A stretch of DNA of 64,000 bases from Chromobotia macracanthus. Lineage: Eukaryota; Chordata; Actinopteri; Cypriniformes; Botiidae. Made by a program: the position numbers and the translations under genes. Positions 15,101-24,003 of the stretch are shown piece after piece (the first letter of the stretch is position 1; each line of letters opens with the position of its first letter). The notes under the pieces are model-generated. The model was not told the origin of the DNA and did not search any database. It was given only the letters and a program-made list of their open reading frames with translations. The DNA is taken from the NCBI GenBank assembly GCA_036877525.1, contig JAZGTH010000002.1, positions 9,036,501-9,100,500 of the forward strand, written 5' to 3'.

Positions 15101-15499
15101 TGAAAGATTACTAGAAAAATAACTGTTATGGTTGTGATGTTCTGAGCTTTTTCTGGAATGCATACTAGACCATCTCTCTGGGGGATGGATGTCTTTCTAT
15201 AACATGCCAATCCCTATGTAAGCACAAGTTTCAGCCTGAACAGATCAAGATTAAAAATCCAAAGTTACAGACTAAAAAAGATGTAAGATTGAAGGATACT
15301 TCCATTCCACAATGTTGATGCAGGTCTTGCGGAAAGGGTTTTTGAGTGTGAAGAAGAACAGAGATCGTGGAGGTCGAGGGTTTCCTCCAGTGGCCTGCAG
15401 TTTCTTCAGCTTCTCTCTCTGCTTTCTCTTCAGTTCTTCTTCATTCAGGATGAATGAAGCCAAGGCTGCTGCCCCTCCACCACCACCGCCAGACTCCAT
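127..15499 (-). CDS. cacna1s: Cav1.1, skeletal-muscle L-type calcium channel alpha-1S (partial; 3' end outside window)
   Basis: This is the voltage sensor and pore subunit of the T-tubule dihydropyridine receptor, which triggers excitation-contraction coupling. I read 34 exons: 15499-15300, 13744-13639, 12277-12138, 12000-11867, 11694-11542, 11426-11221, 10612-10509, 10400-10264, 10182-10101, 9999-9839, 9707-9482, 9239-9032, 8963-8843, 8663-8549, 8119-8023, 7841-7772, 7296-7164, 6694-6565, 6460-6401, 6065-5959, 5765-5678, 5469-5362, 5191-5139, 4749-4603, 4228-4027, 3501-3343, 2949-2839, 2751-2668, 2227-2180, 1398-1372, 1276-1151, 792-727, 629-538, 286-127. They total 4161 nt, exactly 1387 codons. 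All four S4 sensors are present, for example LRAFRVLRPLRL and KILRVLRVLRPLR, and each pore loop has its filter glutamate. The II-III loop (EPEIPLSPRPRP) matches CACNA1S rather than 1C, 1D or 1F. The ATG at 15499 is the only in-frame ATG near the start and has A at -3 and G at +4. S6 of repeat IV and the C-terminus are off the left edge. I cannot tell paralogue a from b. Confidence 0.96.
949..1090 (-). mobile_element. degenerate SINE, minus strand, in cacna1s intron
   Basis: Read on the minus strand it has GCATTGCGTATAGCAATGGT, GTCATGGG (B-box remnant) and a decayed tail GAATAAACGCATCTGCCATG. It matches the SINE at 63532-63726 but is older. Confidence 0.6.
1372..1398 (-). other. cacna1s: cacna1s 27-bp micro-exon in the IVS3-S4 linker
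   Basis: Nine codons (EVNPMQAIA) lie between a good acceptor (TTTCAG) and a good donor (GTAAGT), phase 0 on both sides. The micro-exon sits just before the exon that begins DEENVKV and holds the IVS4 sensor. Human Cav1.1 has a comparable short acidic stretch at this point. The exon is too short to identify by itself. It is supported by phase, splice signals and position. Confidence 0.65.
1667..1982. mobile_element. AACGTT-rich inverted-repeat element (cacna1s intron)
   Basis: It starts CCCAGCTAACAATTC and ends CTGTTAGCTGGG, an inverted pair. About 316 bp, with many AACGTT or one-step variants (AATGTT, AACATT) spaced through the interior. There is no coding capacity. It behaves like a MITE; the superfamily is not clear. 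Confidence 0.75.
2180..2227 (-). other. cacna1s: cacna1s 48-bp cassette exon in the IVS3-S4 linker
   Basis: The exon encodes TALEASGGLWCLHGCA and is flanked by TTCTCAG upstream and GTAAAT downstream, with phase 0 on both sides. It aligns with the human CACNA1S exon 29 peptide (ASSGGLYCLGGGC). In mammals skipping of that exon gives the embryonic, more conductive isoform. Both junctions are phase 0, so skipping here would also keep the frame. I cannot tell from sequence whether skipping happens. Confidence 0.75.
3581..3885. mobile_element. AACGTT-rich inverted-repeat element (cacna1s intron)
   Basis: It begins CCCAGCTAACAGGAAACATT and ends TTGTTAGCTGGG. Same family and length as the copy at 1667-1982. 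It lies between the exons at 4228-4027 and 3501-3343. Confidence 0.75.
4823..5127. mobile_element. AACGTT-rich inverted-repeat element (cacna1s intron), decayed
   Basis: It begins CCCAATTAACAGGGAATG and ends TTTTTAGCTGAG. The interior follows the family (TTCTCAGAATATTGGCTAAT, TTCTTAAAACG). It ends only about a dozen bases from the splice donor side of the exon at 5191-5139. Confidence 0.65.
5254..5300 (-). mobile_element. SINE tail fragment in cacna1s intron
   Basis: The sequence TTTATCCAAAGCGACTTACA, preceded by (ACATTT)n, is the reverse complement of the conserved SINE tail. Only the 3' end is present. Confidence 0.6.
6116..6260. repeat. probable retroelement 3'-end remnant in cacna1s intron
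   Basis: TGAGTCAGAGTCAGAGTAGC is followed by TTTAATACCATTCCAGCTGT, similar to the tails of fish non-LTR elements and to the start of the repeat near 31.8 kb. There is no coding capacity. Confidence 0.4.
6565..8663 (-). other. cacna1s: cacna1s exons 14-18: II-III loop (excitation-contraction coupling loop)
   Basis: The exons run from the end of IIS6 (LLNVFLAIAVDNLAEAE) through the cytoplasmic II-III loop into IIIS1. The loop contains PTTAKLKVDEFESNVNEVKD and then a run of acidic residues followed by EPEIPLSPRPRP. In mammals this central stretch of Cav1.1 is the determinant of skeletal-type coupling to the ryanodine receptor. It is strongly conserved here and is the best evidence that the gene is CACNA1S. 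The loop is spread over five small exons. A decayed dispersed repeat, beginning TTTAAAGCTGCATC, occupies part of the 8120-8548 intron. Most of the 6695-7163 intron is a fragment of the AACGTT-rich repeat family and unassigned AT-rich sequence. Confidence 0.9.
6716..6840. mobile_element. fragment of the AACGTT-rich family (cacna1s intron)
   Basis: About 125 bp matching one end of the family (ATTCTACTAACGTTACAGCA, then TTTTAGAGAATGTCAGCAT and GTGAGCTAGG). The other half is missing. Confidence 0.5.
10264..10400 (-). other. cacna1s: cacna1s exon 8: I-II linker with beta-subunit binding site (AID), GC splice donor
   Basis: This exon carries the alpha-interaction domain, reading MDEDLKGYMEWITQAE, which matches the family pattern (L-x-GY-x-x-WI) that binds the channel beta subunit. 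The frame is fixed on both sides: the exon must end in GCA-G so that the next exon can give Gly-Leu-Leu-Ser. The sequence at that point is CAG|GCAAGT, so the intron starts with GC rather than GT. The nearest GT would shift the frame. The linker that follows is short, about 30 residues before repeat II, as is usual for Cav1.1. Confidence 0.85.
10683..10996. mobile_element. non-autonomous TTAA-flanked inverted-repeat element, copy 1 (cacna1s intron)
   Basis: It is flanked by TTAA at 10679-10682 and 10997-11000. The interior (GGAGGAGGCATGGCTTTGG, then CTCTGAAGGGAG) matches the reverse complement of the element at 23711-24003. The left end is more decayed than the right. It sits in the cacna1s intron between the exons at 11426-11221 and 10612-10509. 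Confidence 0.7.
12278..13638 (-). other. intron 2 of cacna1s
   Basis: 1.36 kb between the IS1 and IS2 exons. It holds an alternating AT-rich stretch (about 12330-12420) and a block of balanced composition (about 12490-12660). There is no coding signal. Confidence 0.45.
13745..15299 (-). other. intron 1 of cacna1s
   Basis: 1.55 kb, AT-rich, between the exon coding the N-terminus and the exon coding IS1. I see no coding exon, transposon end or RNA gene that I can support. Confidence 0.5.
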
Positions 15500-15730
15500 A
15501 TTGAATCCCCCAACAAATCTCCAACAAAAGGAATGGAAATTCACTTTTTGTCACCGGTGTCACAAAATGTAATGAGATTCCAGGGTTAGCAGATCCTTGG
15601 TCTCCTTAAGTCTAGGTCAGGTATTCAAGTCAGGTCCTAAGCCTGGCTCCCTCTCTGAGGAAGGCACTTTTTGGCCCAGGCCCCTGCTGCAAACCTACAG
15701 ACAAGGAGACATCAGTGGGGCAGGGAGTAT

Positions 15731-15772
15731 TTAGATGCAGCTGGTACCTTCTAAAGGATATATATAGACAGG
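15731..15772 (-). promoter_or_regulatory. candidate cacna1s core promoter: TATA-like box and CAGCTG E-box
   Basis: Read on the minus strand, CTATATATAT lies at 15767-15758, about 260 bases upstream of the cacna1s ATG. A CAGCTG E-box, of the kind bound by myogenic bHLH factors, lies at 15743-15738 and is followed by CTAAATACT, a weak MEF2-like site. This fits a muscle gene with a 5' UTR of about 230 nt. It is inference from motifs only, and a further upstream non-coding exon is possible. Confidence 0.3.
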
Positions 15773-17104
15773 CAGTTAGTGTCCATTCTTGGGGGTGTGG
15801 GGGCAAGTGGAGGATGGGAGGGGCAACCCTGGGGTTCAGCAGGGTGAGAAAACAAGAGAAATAGGAGAATAAATAAGGTTCTTTAAAAGGGATAAAAAGA
15901 AATTAAAATGTAATTGTATAAAACATAAGAGGACAGAAAGCAGAGAAATGTTTGGAGGCTGATATACAGAAAGGCAGTGAGCAATGTGTTTGGAGTTACC
16001 TCAGCTTTCTATGCTAAGTGATCTGTTTTATGAAACAGAAGAGTATGACACCTTGTTAACAGGATACAGTGCTGGACTTTTAGATTAATAATGTGGTTGT
16101 TTCCTTACAAAATAAATTTGCCCATAAGACACTATTTAGAATGGCATCAATATTTAAGTTACAACATAATAGCAAGATTGTCTAGGAATCCATTCTCATT
16201 ATTATTCAGAAAATCTGCACACTAGTTGACAATATTCTGTATATTTATATTTCAGTGCATTTTCACATAAACACAGGTTTTTCAGCTGTAAAACAGCTGC
16301 AAGTGTTTTTGATACATACTGTAAAATACATTGTTACAGCAGCAAATACAATAGTCAAGCAAAGGTTATAAATACTTTTCTTTATATTTTACAGTGCAAA
16401 AATTTGTCTTTCTGGAGAGCATACAGCAAAAGTATAAATCATATGAAAGAACAGACCTATGATATACCTACAGTTAAGTAGGTAACTGTCACTCAAACCC
16501 TTACAGGGTTATTTCCTTAATAAATACATTTTTAAATTAATACAATGTGGCATTTAAGAAATATGTATCATGACATGCCATCCGTAATGGTGCTATAAAT
16601 AAATAAATATCAAACTAAAACAATAACACAAAAGTCAATCATCAATAATGAGTATTAACTATACATTTTCCTTTTAACTCTGTCCAGTACAACAGTGCAA
16701 TGACAACTACATTCAAGCACAACTATTTTATATCATCTACATCTTACATAAGTGTTCCTAGATTATATTGCTTTCCATGGCAATACAATATTTTCAAAGA
16801 CAAACAGTGATGAAACTTATCTCTTCAAGCTATCAGGAGAGGAAATGTAAAGATAATAACTGGACACAATTCAAAGTGGCTGATTCCCTTCATTTATGCC
16901 CCTTAATTTAAAGTCAATAGTCGAGCAATTTAAGAGCAATCTAAACAATTTATAAACCTGCTTTTGTAGTCTAGGCTTCAATTTGGAAGCAGGATACAAA
17001 AACCAGCCGTTGAAATAAAGACAGCAAGACCACAGACAGAACATAAAGCAGAAGTTCTAAGATCATCATGCATCAAGCTTCCTTGGTGGTTTTCGTCCGA
17101 GGGC
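15773..17104. other. spacer between cacna1s and tmem9 (includes tmem9 3' UTR)
   Basis: Both flanking genes are on the minus strand, so this stretch holds the tmem9 3' UTR and the cacna1s upstream region. I see no open frame with coding character. The part nearest tmem9 (about 16.0-17.1 kb) is AT-rich and unremarkable, and I found no clear minus-strand AATAAA in it. The part near cacna1s (15.56-15.85 kb) is more G-rich. Confidence 0.5.
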
Positions 17105-17291
17105 TTAGCTGAGCAGCTTGTGACGGTCAAAAACAGTCTTGCGTTGCTCCTGGACCTGTTTTTTCCAGCGCTGCTGAGCTCCCTCTACCCTCTCCAGCAC
17201 AGTATTCCCACGGCCCAGAGCGCCATCTGCACGAGGCCTCACATCCTGTAGGGGGAGACAGACAGCACAAAATATACATATACATACATAC

Positions 17292-17330
<39 letters not shown>

Positions 17331-17336
17331 ATATGT

Positions 17337-17392
<56 letters not shown>

Positions 17393-18451
17393 CCAGTCAA
17401 AAAAGGTAAATATATAAACACAAATGTATTTTAGAAATCAGATGGCACGTGCCTCAGAATCTTCCTCATTCTGCAATGGCATGGTGTAGGGATCACGTTT
17501 GCGGATCAGAGGATCAACCAGAAGCAGGAATACCATGTACAATAGAAGAGCTCCAACAACCGACAAGTAGATGATTATAGTCACCTAAAAATAAACAGCG
17601 GCTATTAAAGCACATCATATTTGTCTGCTTTATTAATTTTATTTAAAACAGAACAAGACAGATAATAGAAAACAAAGTAATGTAAAGAAATGTGTGCACG
17701 GTTTATAAATGTGTGTGGATACCACTCACAGCAACGTGTATGTGCTACTAGATGAGTCTGTTTTTCCACCCACAATACTGACTGTATGTTGGTTAAAGGT
17801 AATATATGTCATACTGTGTTAAGGAACATGTTTGTATTTTACTGTCAATGAAGGTTGTGGAGGGAAAAGTAGCTTACAGTTTAGTGAATTACAGAAGCAA
17901 GTGAACAGAATGATTACAACAAAGACAAAAAATTTAAAGTTATGCAATACCTTGATGGTGTTGCTGCTTCGTTCTTCATACTTGCACTCACAGAGCAGAC
18001 AGTATGCCTCCACGTCATGACCTGGCACTGGCATGGGCTCCACCACATGCAGACAGTTGCTACAAATCAAGACAGACAACAACAAATGTGTAAGCCAGTT
18101 CACAATATGTACCACAGTCAGAACTTGCCATTTTCCCTGATCTTCACTAGGTATGTCCACACTCTTACCAGTCTTTCTGGGACACGTTCTTATTGTAGAT
18201 ATGTCCACTGATGTTTCGGTAGGGTGGACAGATGCACTTGCAACGCACATCTTCAAAACTCTGTGCGATAAAATGAATAACATGTTTGAGAGGACATTTA
18301 CTTAAGTGGGATACTTTTAGGAGATAAATGTGAAGGAAAGACACAAAACAAGCACCTTATCTGCATGTGCTTGTGATGTCACCTCTATGACAACTAGAAG
18401 CACCAAAACGAGTGTTGGTGTCCAGAGAAATTGGGCAATGGGGGACGACAT
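17105..18451 (-). CDS. tmem9: TMEM9, single-pass membrane glycoprotein
   Basis: The five exons are 18451-18356, 18260-18169, 18059-17951, 17584-17453 and 17245-17105, giving 189 residues. There is an N-terminal signal peptide rich in Leu and Val, then a cysteine-rich luminal domain with CKCICPPYRNISGHIYNKNV and CLHVVEPMPVPGHDVEAY. One membrane helix (IIIYLSVVGALLLYMVFLLL) follows, and then a basic cytoplasmic tail ending TVFDRHKLLS. The motif NISG is a probable N-glycosylation site. TMEM9 proteins are lysosomal or late-endosomal and have been linked to proton-pump assembly and CLC transporter regulation. The PVPGHDVEAYCLLCEC and NTVLERVEGAQQRWK stretches match TMEM9 and not TMEM9B. Intron 4 must begin with GC (GAG|GCACGT) to keep the conserved tail in frame; without splicing the exon runs into a stop five codons later. 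Confidence 0.95.
17293..17390. repeat. (TA)n microsatellite, two blocks, in tmem9 intron 4
   Basis: Alternating TA runs from about 17293 to 17328, is interrupted by a short GGATATGTATACA segment, and resumes from about 17341 to 17388. It lies in the 207-bp intron whose donor is GC, so it fills nearly half of that intron. Its length is probably variable between individuals. Confidence 0.95.
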
Positions 18452-19207
18452 GACATCTGCAAATAACAATATATTTCATAATTATTGACAGTGTCTAGTA
18501 CAATGTAAATAACTGTGAAAGCAGATAGCAGAACTGACAGCTGTAATTAAATGAATTGAAATGAACAGATCTAATTCAATCACATATAAGGAAGCAAAAT
18601 TAACAAACTTTCTATCTGCTCAATAAGTGTATTCATATGTGATCTTCACAACATGTTTAGGGCCATTCCGCGTATTAAGCGGCATATGCAGATTTTACAT
18701 TAATCTTACTCTCTCAGTTCCAACAGTCTGGTCCTTCTTATCTGTCTGATATTTCAAAAGTCAATACGACTGCTATCTAAACAACTGTAAACCGTGTATT
18801 AAAAGCATATACGAAGCTGTAATATTTAAAAAATCAATATCCGATAAACATTTATTTACATTACCCGGATATTCAGTCGCGTTCCTGTATCTACAATCTC
18901 GGTTGAACTATATGTCCCGCCTCCATATCCGGTGGAAGGCAAATTAAAAGACTACACAAACAAAATACTAACCTGTGGGTGTTGGAAAACTTAAGTACAC
19001 AATTGGTAGAATGGTACATTGTTATTTTAATAATTATTTCATAATGTATTGATAGCTTTATCAATCGTATTGTTACTAATGTCTCTTTAACCCGTGTGTC
19101 GAGTTAAATACTCTCTCTCTATTGGTCGCTTACACTGTCGCTCAGACCGCGCCGCATCCAATCATCAATCGCTCCCTCACTCATATAGTTTTGGCGCCGG
19201 GCGGAAG
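18452..19207. promoter_or_regulatory. shared divergent promoter of tmem9 and suv39h1
   Basis: The two start codons face away from each other, 756 bases apart. Near suv39h1 there is an inverted CCAAT box (ATTGG at about 19121), a direct CCAAT box at about 19159, and TTTTGGCGCCGGG at about 19190-19202, which matches the E2F consensus and sits just before the ATG. CpG density rises in this block. The CCAAT pair with an E2F site is typical of TATA-less cell-cycle promoters and would suit suv39h1. The half nearer tmem9 is AT-rich, with no clear motif. Confidence 0.6.
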
Positions 19208-22200
19208 ATGGCGAAGATTTTAAAAGGTAAGAATATGTAGTGTTAATCGCTCAGAAACAACTGTTTGCACGACATATGTTGACCTGATAGTTGGTTAAAC
19301 GTCGGTTTTCACCCATAATACATGAAAAGAATGGCTTTATTTAGAAAGAACTTTATGTATTAGTTGGTGATACAAATTCATATTAAGTCGATCTTATGGC
19401 TTCCGCGCGCCCATGTACGAACACATTCAATAAGCGCGCTGTGTGTTTTTGTAAAGATACGCAGCGTAACAAATGTTACAAAAATGTTTGCATGCTCATT
19501 ACTTTGTTACGTCTTTATAGTGTCTCAGCTACTTTTCCCGTCCACTCGAATCAATACAATTACTTTGTTTAATAGCAGCCACTTAAAATCGACGCGTTGA
19601 TGTTAGGGTTTATATGTCGTTTTTAAGCTGTTTGCTGAAAAACCTTCCGATGCATATCTGCAAACCATGTCACATATGTCAAATATTTTACCTCCGTTTT
19701 ACGTGCAGTTAAATTCAGCAAATGACAAGAGAAGTTGTGTTTCATTATCCAAGTTTGCAGAGTAGCATGCATTGCTACTGCAGAGCGACTGGAGACGCTC
19801 TGTCGAGAGGAGGGTGTATTGTGCTCGGAGCTCGGCATCACAAAACACAATCTGTGTGATTATGAGGTGGAATACCTCTGCAACTACAAAAGGAAAGTCA
19901 TCACCGATGGTCAGACACAAACAGTACAGGTGAGAGTCAAGTCTGCCTCATGAATCAACATTATGATGATGTGTGCTGTATTTATGATAAGATTGTGAAC
20001 TTGCTAAATCATCACATTTTAATTGCGTGATTAGTTGGCATTTCTAATATGTGTAATAGTAACAATGTGAACTTAAATCACATTCTAAAAACATATTTAT
20101 CTGGCATTTCTGAGGCTGAGATCTTGTGTTTGAGTGATTTAAACTATTTCTGCCGAGCCAGTGAATTATTTAGAATGTGATTCATACCAAATCAGTTACC
20201 TCTGTTTACATTATGTACCATCGCTCTTAACTTCACAGGAGTTATTCTTGGTGAAATGGAAAGGCTACCCGGAATCCTTGAACACATGGGAACCCCGAAA
20301 GAACCTAAAGTGCTTTGATCTTCTCAGCCAGTTCTGGGAGGACCTGAATGCAGAGATGCAGAGACAGAATAAGCGTGGCATCCCTCGACGACTAGATCCC
20401 AGCACTGTATCCTACCTTGTCCAGCGGGCAAAACTCAGACAGTCCCTAAAACTGTGGGAGGTGCACCTAAACAGTCTAGGAACCCACCAGGGCCATATCT
20501 ATGTCACAAACAAGGTGGATCTGGAAGGCCCACCTAAGAACTTCACCTACATTAATGACTATAAAGTTGGCGATGGGATTATTCTGAATGAGGTCTCATT
20601 GGGCTGTGAATGCACAGACTGTCTGAACAGCCCTGTGGAGGGCTGCTGTGCTGGAGCTTCTCAGCACAAGTTTGCATACAATGAAATCGGCCAGGTGCGC
20701 ATTCGGCCGGGGCTGCCCATTTATGAATGCAACAAACGGTGCCATTGTGGACCAGATTGCCCCAACAGAGTGGTGCAGAGGGGCATTCAGTATTCCCTCT
20801 GCATTTTTAGGACAGACAATGGAAGGGGCTGGGGGGTGCGAACCATGGAACGCATTCGTAAGAACACTTTTGTCATGGAGTATGTTGGGGAGGTGAGAAG
20901 CATTGGAGGGTCAGAGCCATCTATTAATTTTCTGTTTGAATCAGAAGTGTTTTTTTTTTCTAGTTTGCATAGCGCACAGTCTGTTTTTTATATTTTTATG
21001 GATAAATGTTTAATGTATGTCACATGTGTAATGTATTGTGACACATTTAATTGTTTTGGCTCAGATTTCAAATGTTTATTTTGATTATCAGTAATAGCTG
21101 AGTGCTGCAGTTTTGTCCGTTTGGGTTTTATTGTTTATCATGTGGACATGTTTTCTTTCAGTATTAGATAATGCATTTATCAACCAACTGACATTTTCAA
21201 ACTTGTTGTGAAGGGTGATTGGCTGTTTATCATTGCTTTCCAGAAGAAAGTTTGACTTCATGATTGTTTGAACACGTTTTTTTGCTGTAGATCATTACAA
21301 CAGAGGAGGCAGAGCGGAGAGGTCATGTATATGATAAAGAAGGTGCCACCTACCTTTTTGACCTGGATTATGTGGATGATGAATACACAGTGGATGCTGC
21401 TCACTATGGAAACATCTCCCACTTTGTCAATCACAGTGTAAGTGCATCTGAGCTTTGATTTTCTTGATGCAACCTCTGTATTTTGATATCTTGTTTATAT
21501 AACATTTATAGGTACACTTTGAGTTGAATGTTTGTTATTGCAAAAGCCATGCAAAAATCAACACCTATGGTAAAAATCGTAGCAGAATATACAGGAAGTA
21601 CACTATAAAAGGTGAAAAAATATGTGACCCGTGCTGGCAAAATGAGTTACAATGAGCAAGTTTAAAAAAAATAATAATTTCTTGTTCACACATTCTCCAT
21701 TAAAAAAAAACTTTAAAATGATGTATAATTTGTTGGAATCTGACAAAAAATGAATGAGCAACACCTGTCTGAAGCACTTTGAGAGTCATTGAGAGAGTGG
21801 AAAAAAACGTCAGTTTGTCATGGATTATTAAAACAAAGGAAAGATTTGCAAAAGGAACCAAAGAAAGCCACTAAAGTATTGCCTCCTTTGTCTCCTTCCA
21901 GTGTGACCCCAACCTTCAAGTATATAATGTGTTTATTGATAACCTGGATGAGCGGCTGCCACGAATAGCATTCTTTGCCACACGTGGCATAAAGGCAGGA
22001 GAGGAGCTCACCTTTGACTACCAAATGAAGAGTAAGTCTGTGACTGTAAAGCAGTAAAGCAAATACATAGTTCACTGCGAGCTCTAAAAAAAGACTAAAA
22101 GCTTCATAAATGTTTGTGACTGTATATTTCAAGTCTTCTGGAGACATATATACAGGTTAACTCTCATTTTTTCCATTAATTTTCCACAGTCGATCCAGTA

Positions 22201-22323
22201 GATGCTGAGAGCACAAAGATGGATTCTAATTTTAGTCTGACAGGACTCCCAGGCTCCCCCAAGAAACGCATGCGCATGGAGTGCAAATGCGGGGTGGCAA
22301 CATGTCGAAAGTACCTCTTTTAA
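19208..22323 (+). CDS. suv39h1: SUV39H1 histone H3 lysine-9 methyltransferase
   Basis: The six exons are 19208-19226, 19754-19929, 20239-20892, 21291-21437, 21902-22031 and 22190-22323, giving 419 residues against 412 in human. It writes the H3K9me3 mark of pericentric heterochromatin and binds it through its chromodomain. In order: a tiny first exon (MAKILK, human MAENLK); the chromodomain with HNLCDYEVEYLC and VKWKGYPESLNTWEP; pre-SET cysteines (GCECTDC, CNKRCHCGPDCPNRVV); the SET domain with GRGWGVRTMERIRKN, NHSCDPNLQVYN (catalytic-site His near residue 331) and GEELTFDY; and post-SET CKCGVATC before KYLF. All zinc-binding and catalytic motifs look intact. The chromodomain has a few extra residues (ITDGQTQTVQ) at the exon 2-3 join. 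The gene is convergent with ppp1r3f. Confidence 0.96.
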
Positions 22324-23331
22324 AGAGGAAATTAATGCTGAATGAGTCACTGCCAGAAGATCATGTGTGTATGTGAATATGATGCAATCTAGAGTGTTAA
22401 AACAGGTTTAGGGCATATTTTAAAATGTCTTATTAAATTTAAAGTGTTTTGTTTTTATATTTCCCCAAGATCAAGCTCAACTTTTTACTCAGAATTATTG
22501 TCCAGTGTTTGATATTAATATTTCTCATTTGCATGTCCTTTTTCTTCCTTCAAAAAGAAATCTTGTGGTCAGACAGAATTATTATTTGTGTTAATTAAGT
22601 TTTAGTCTTTTTTTGCATAATGGTAAAAGGCAACGAAAGAACCTCAACAGAAACTATTTTAACTGTACAGCTGTTTATTTTTATCTATGAAAACGTTTTA
22701 ACAGTTTGAGCAGGAGTGTTTTTCTTTTCGTTCTTTTAACAAACTCTTATTTTTTTTAACCCTGTTTTAACAAATTGTCTTTTAGGTACCAGACAGGTTT
22801 AAAATATGAACAATCTGAAATGTCCTGAAGACATCTGGTGTTTCTTGTCTTGAAATTTTCACCTGGGTGCGATATTGTACTGTTAATGCACAGAAGCATG
22901 TTGTTATAGAAAGGGTGGACCTACAGAGTTGATGCCCTTTAAGCACACAGTGTTGTCTGTTTTATGTGTATATAGTATAACTATTCATATGACATATATA
23001 TTAATTTTACTGGTTACAAACTGATCCTTCATTGGCTGTTTAACTGTGATACATGAATCAATGTCTGGGCTTGATTGTTATTTTACTGATCTCACTGCTG
23101 TCTGGGTGGGTTTTCAGAACTGAATGGTGAAACTGAGGTGCGAATGGTAGTTTCATGTGATAGCACGAATTCTAGGTTAGCCAATGCAATCTCAGGAAAG
23201 TTTTCAACTGTCATTCTCAAAGGTAGCAAAAAAAGAAACACTTAACAAATCATGTGCATTTATTAATATGTGTATATACTTGAATGTATATACTACAAGT
23301 GAATAACACTTGTTATTTGTATTTGTTTTGT

Positions 23332-23337
23332 AATAAA
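23332..23337 (+). terminator. likely polyadenylation signal of suv39h1
   Basis: AATAAA lies about 1.0 kb after the suv39h1 stop, preceded by a T- and GT-rich 3' UTR. It is the clearest signal downstream of the gene. A second AATAAA-like hexamer occurs at about 23554. Confidence 0.5.
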
Positions 23338-23710
23338 AAAATTAAGTCGCTTTGTCAAAAGACCACACATTAATATCAGCGCACACCCATGCATGAAAAT
23401 GAAAACATTTGGTGTTCTTTTTTATTAAATTATGATTTACATTGCTATGTAAATACTTTTCCAACTTCATAACTTCACTTTGTATTTTCATATTTATGAT
23501 GACAACAAGCTTAATCTGAATATGTGAGGGAACATACACTCAACAGAACACTGAAATAAAATTCATCAAATTTATTAACTACAGTTTAACTTATACTTTG
23601 CAACTAGAAAGATAAAATCTATGTGAACATGTTTTAACTAATAGTACATAATGAACACAAACGTGTCCACACATTTATTTGGTTGTTTTGATTGCTTATT
23701 CAGACATTAA

Positions 23711-24003
23711 AGGTAGGGTAGACAATTTTGGAGAGACTAACAATAGCAACCTAGCTTTAAAAGCATAAGACTTCACTCTCCCTTCAGAGTTCTCTCCAAG
23801 GCCACGCCTCCTCCAGAATGTGAATGCATACATTGTTTGACAGGCGTGTAGGACATCTTATCATTGTATTCAGACAGAATGCAATGATTAGTCAAACAAT
23901 TTATGGTCCTGCCTGCCTGAAAATCTATATAAATATTTAGAGCACTTGGTGATTCCTATCAGGATATGAAGATAGTTTCTTTAAAAAATTGCCTACCCTG
24001 CCT
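23711..24003. mobile_element. non-autonomous TTAA-flanked inverted-repeat element, copy 2
   Basis: The element begins AGGTAGGGTAGACAATTTT and ends in the inverse of AGGCAGGGTAGGCAATTTT. It is flanked on each side by TTAA (23707-23710 and 24004-24007). It has about 293 bp and no coding capacity. A related copy in the opposite orientation lies at 10683-10996. TTAA duplication is typical of the piggyBac and Kolobok superfamilies; I cannot decide between them. Confidence 0.75.

Noticed and set aside
127..15499. CACNA1F, suggested by the neighbouring Xp11.23 genes
   Set aside because: The II-III loop (EPEIPLSPRPRP), the N-terminus and the adjacent tmem9 all match CACNA1S.
17105..18451. TMEM9B
   Set aside because: CLHVVEPMPVPGHDVEAYCLLC and the NTVLERVEGAQQ tail are TMEM9-type; TMEM9B differs at these places.
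20161..21084. A complete 307-codon gene
   Set aside because: It is suv39h1 exon 3 extended into both flanking introns; the chromodomain start and SET end lie in other exons.
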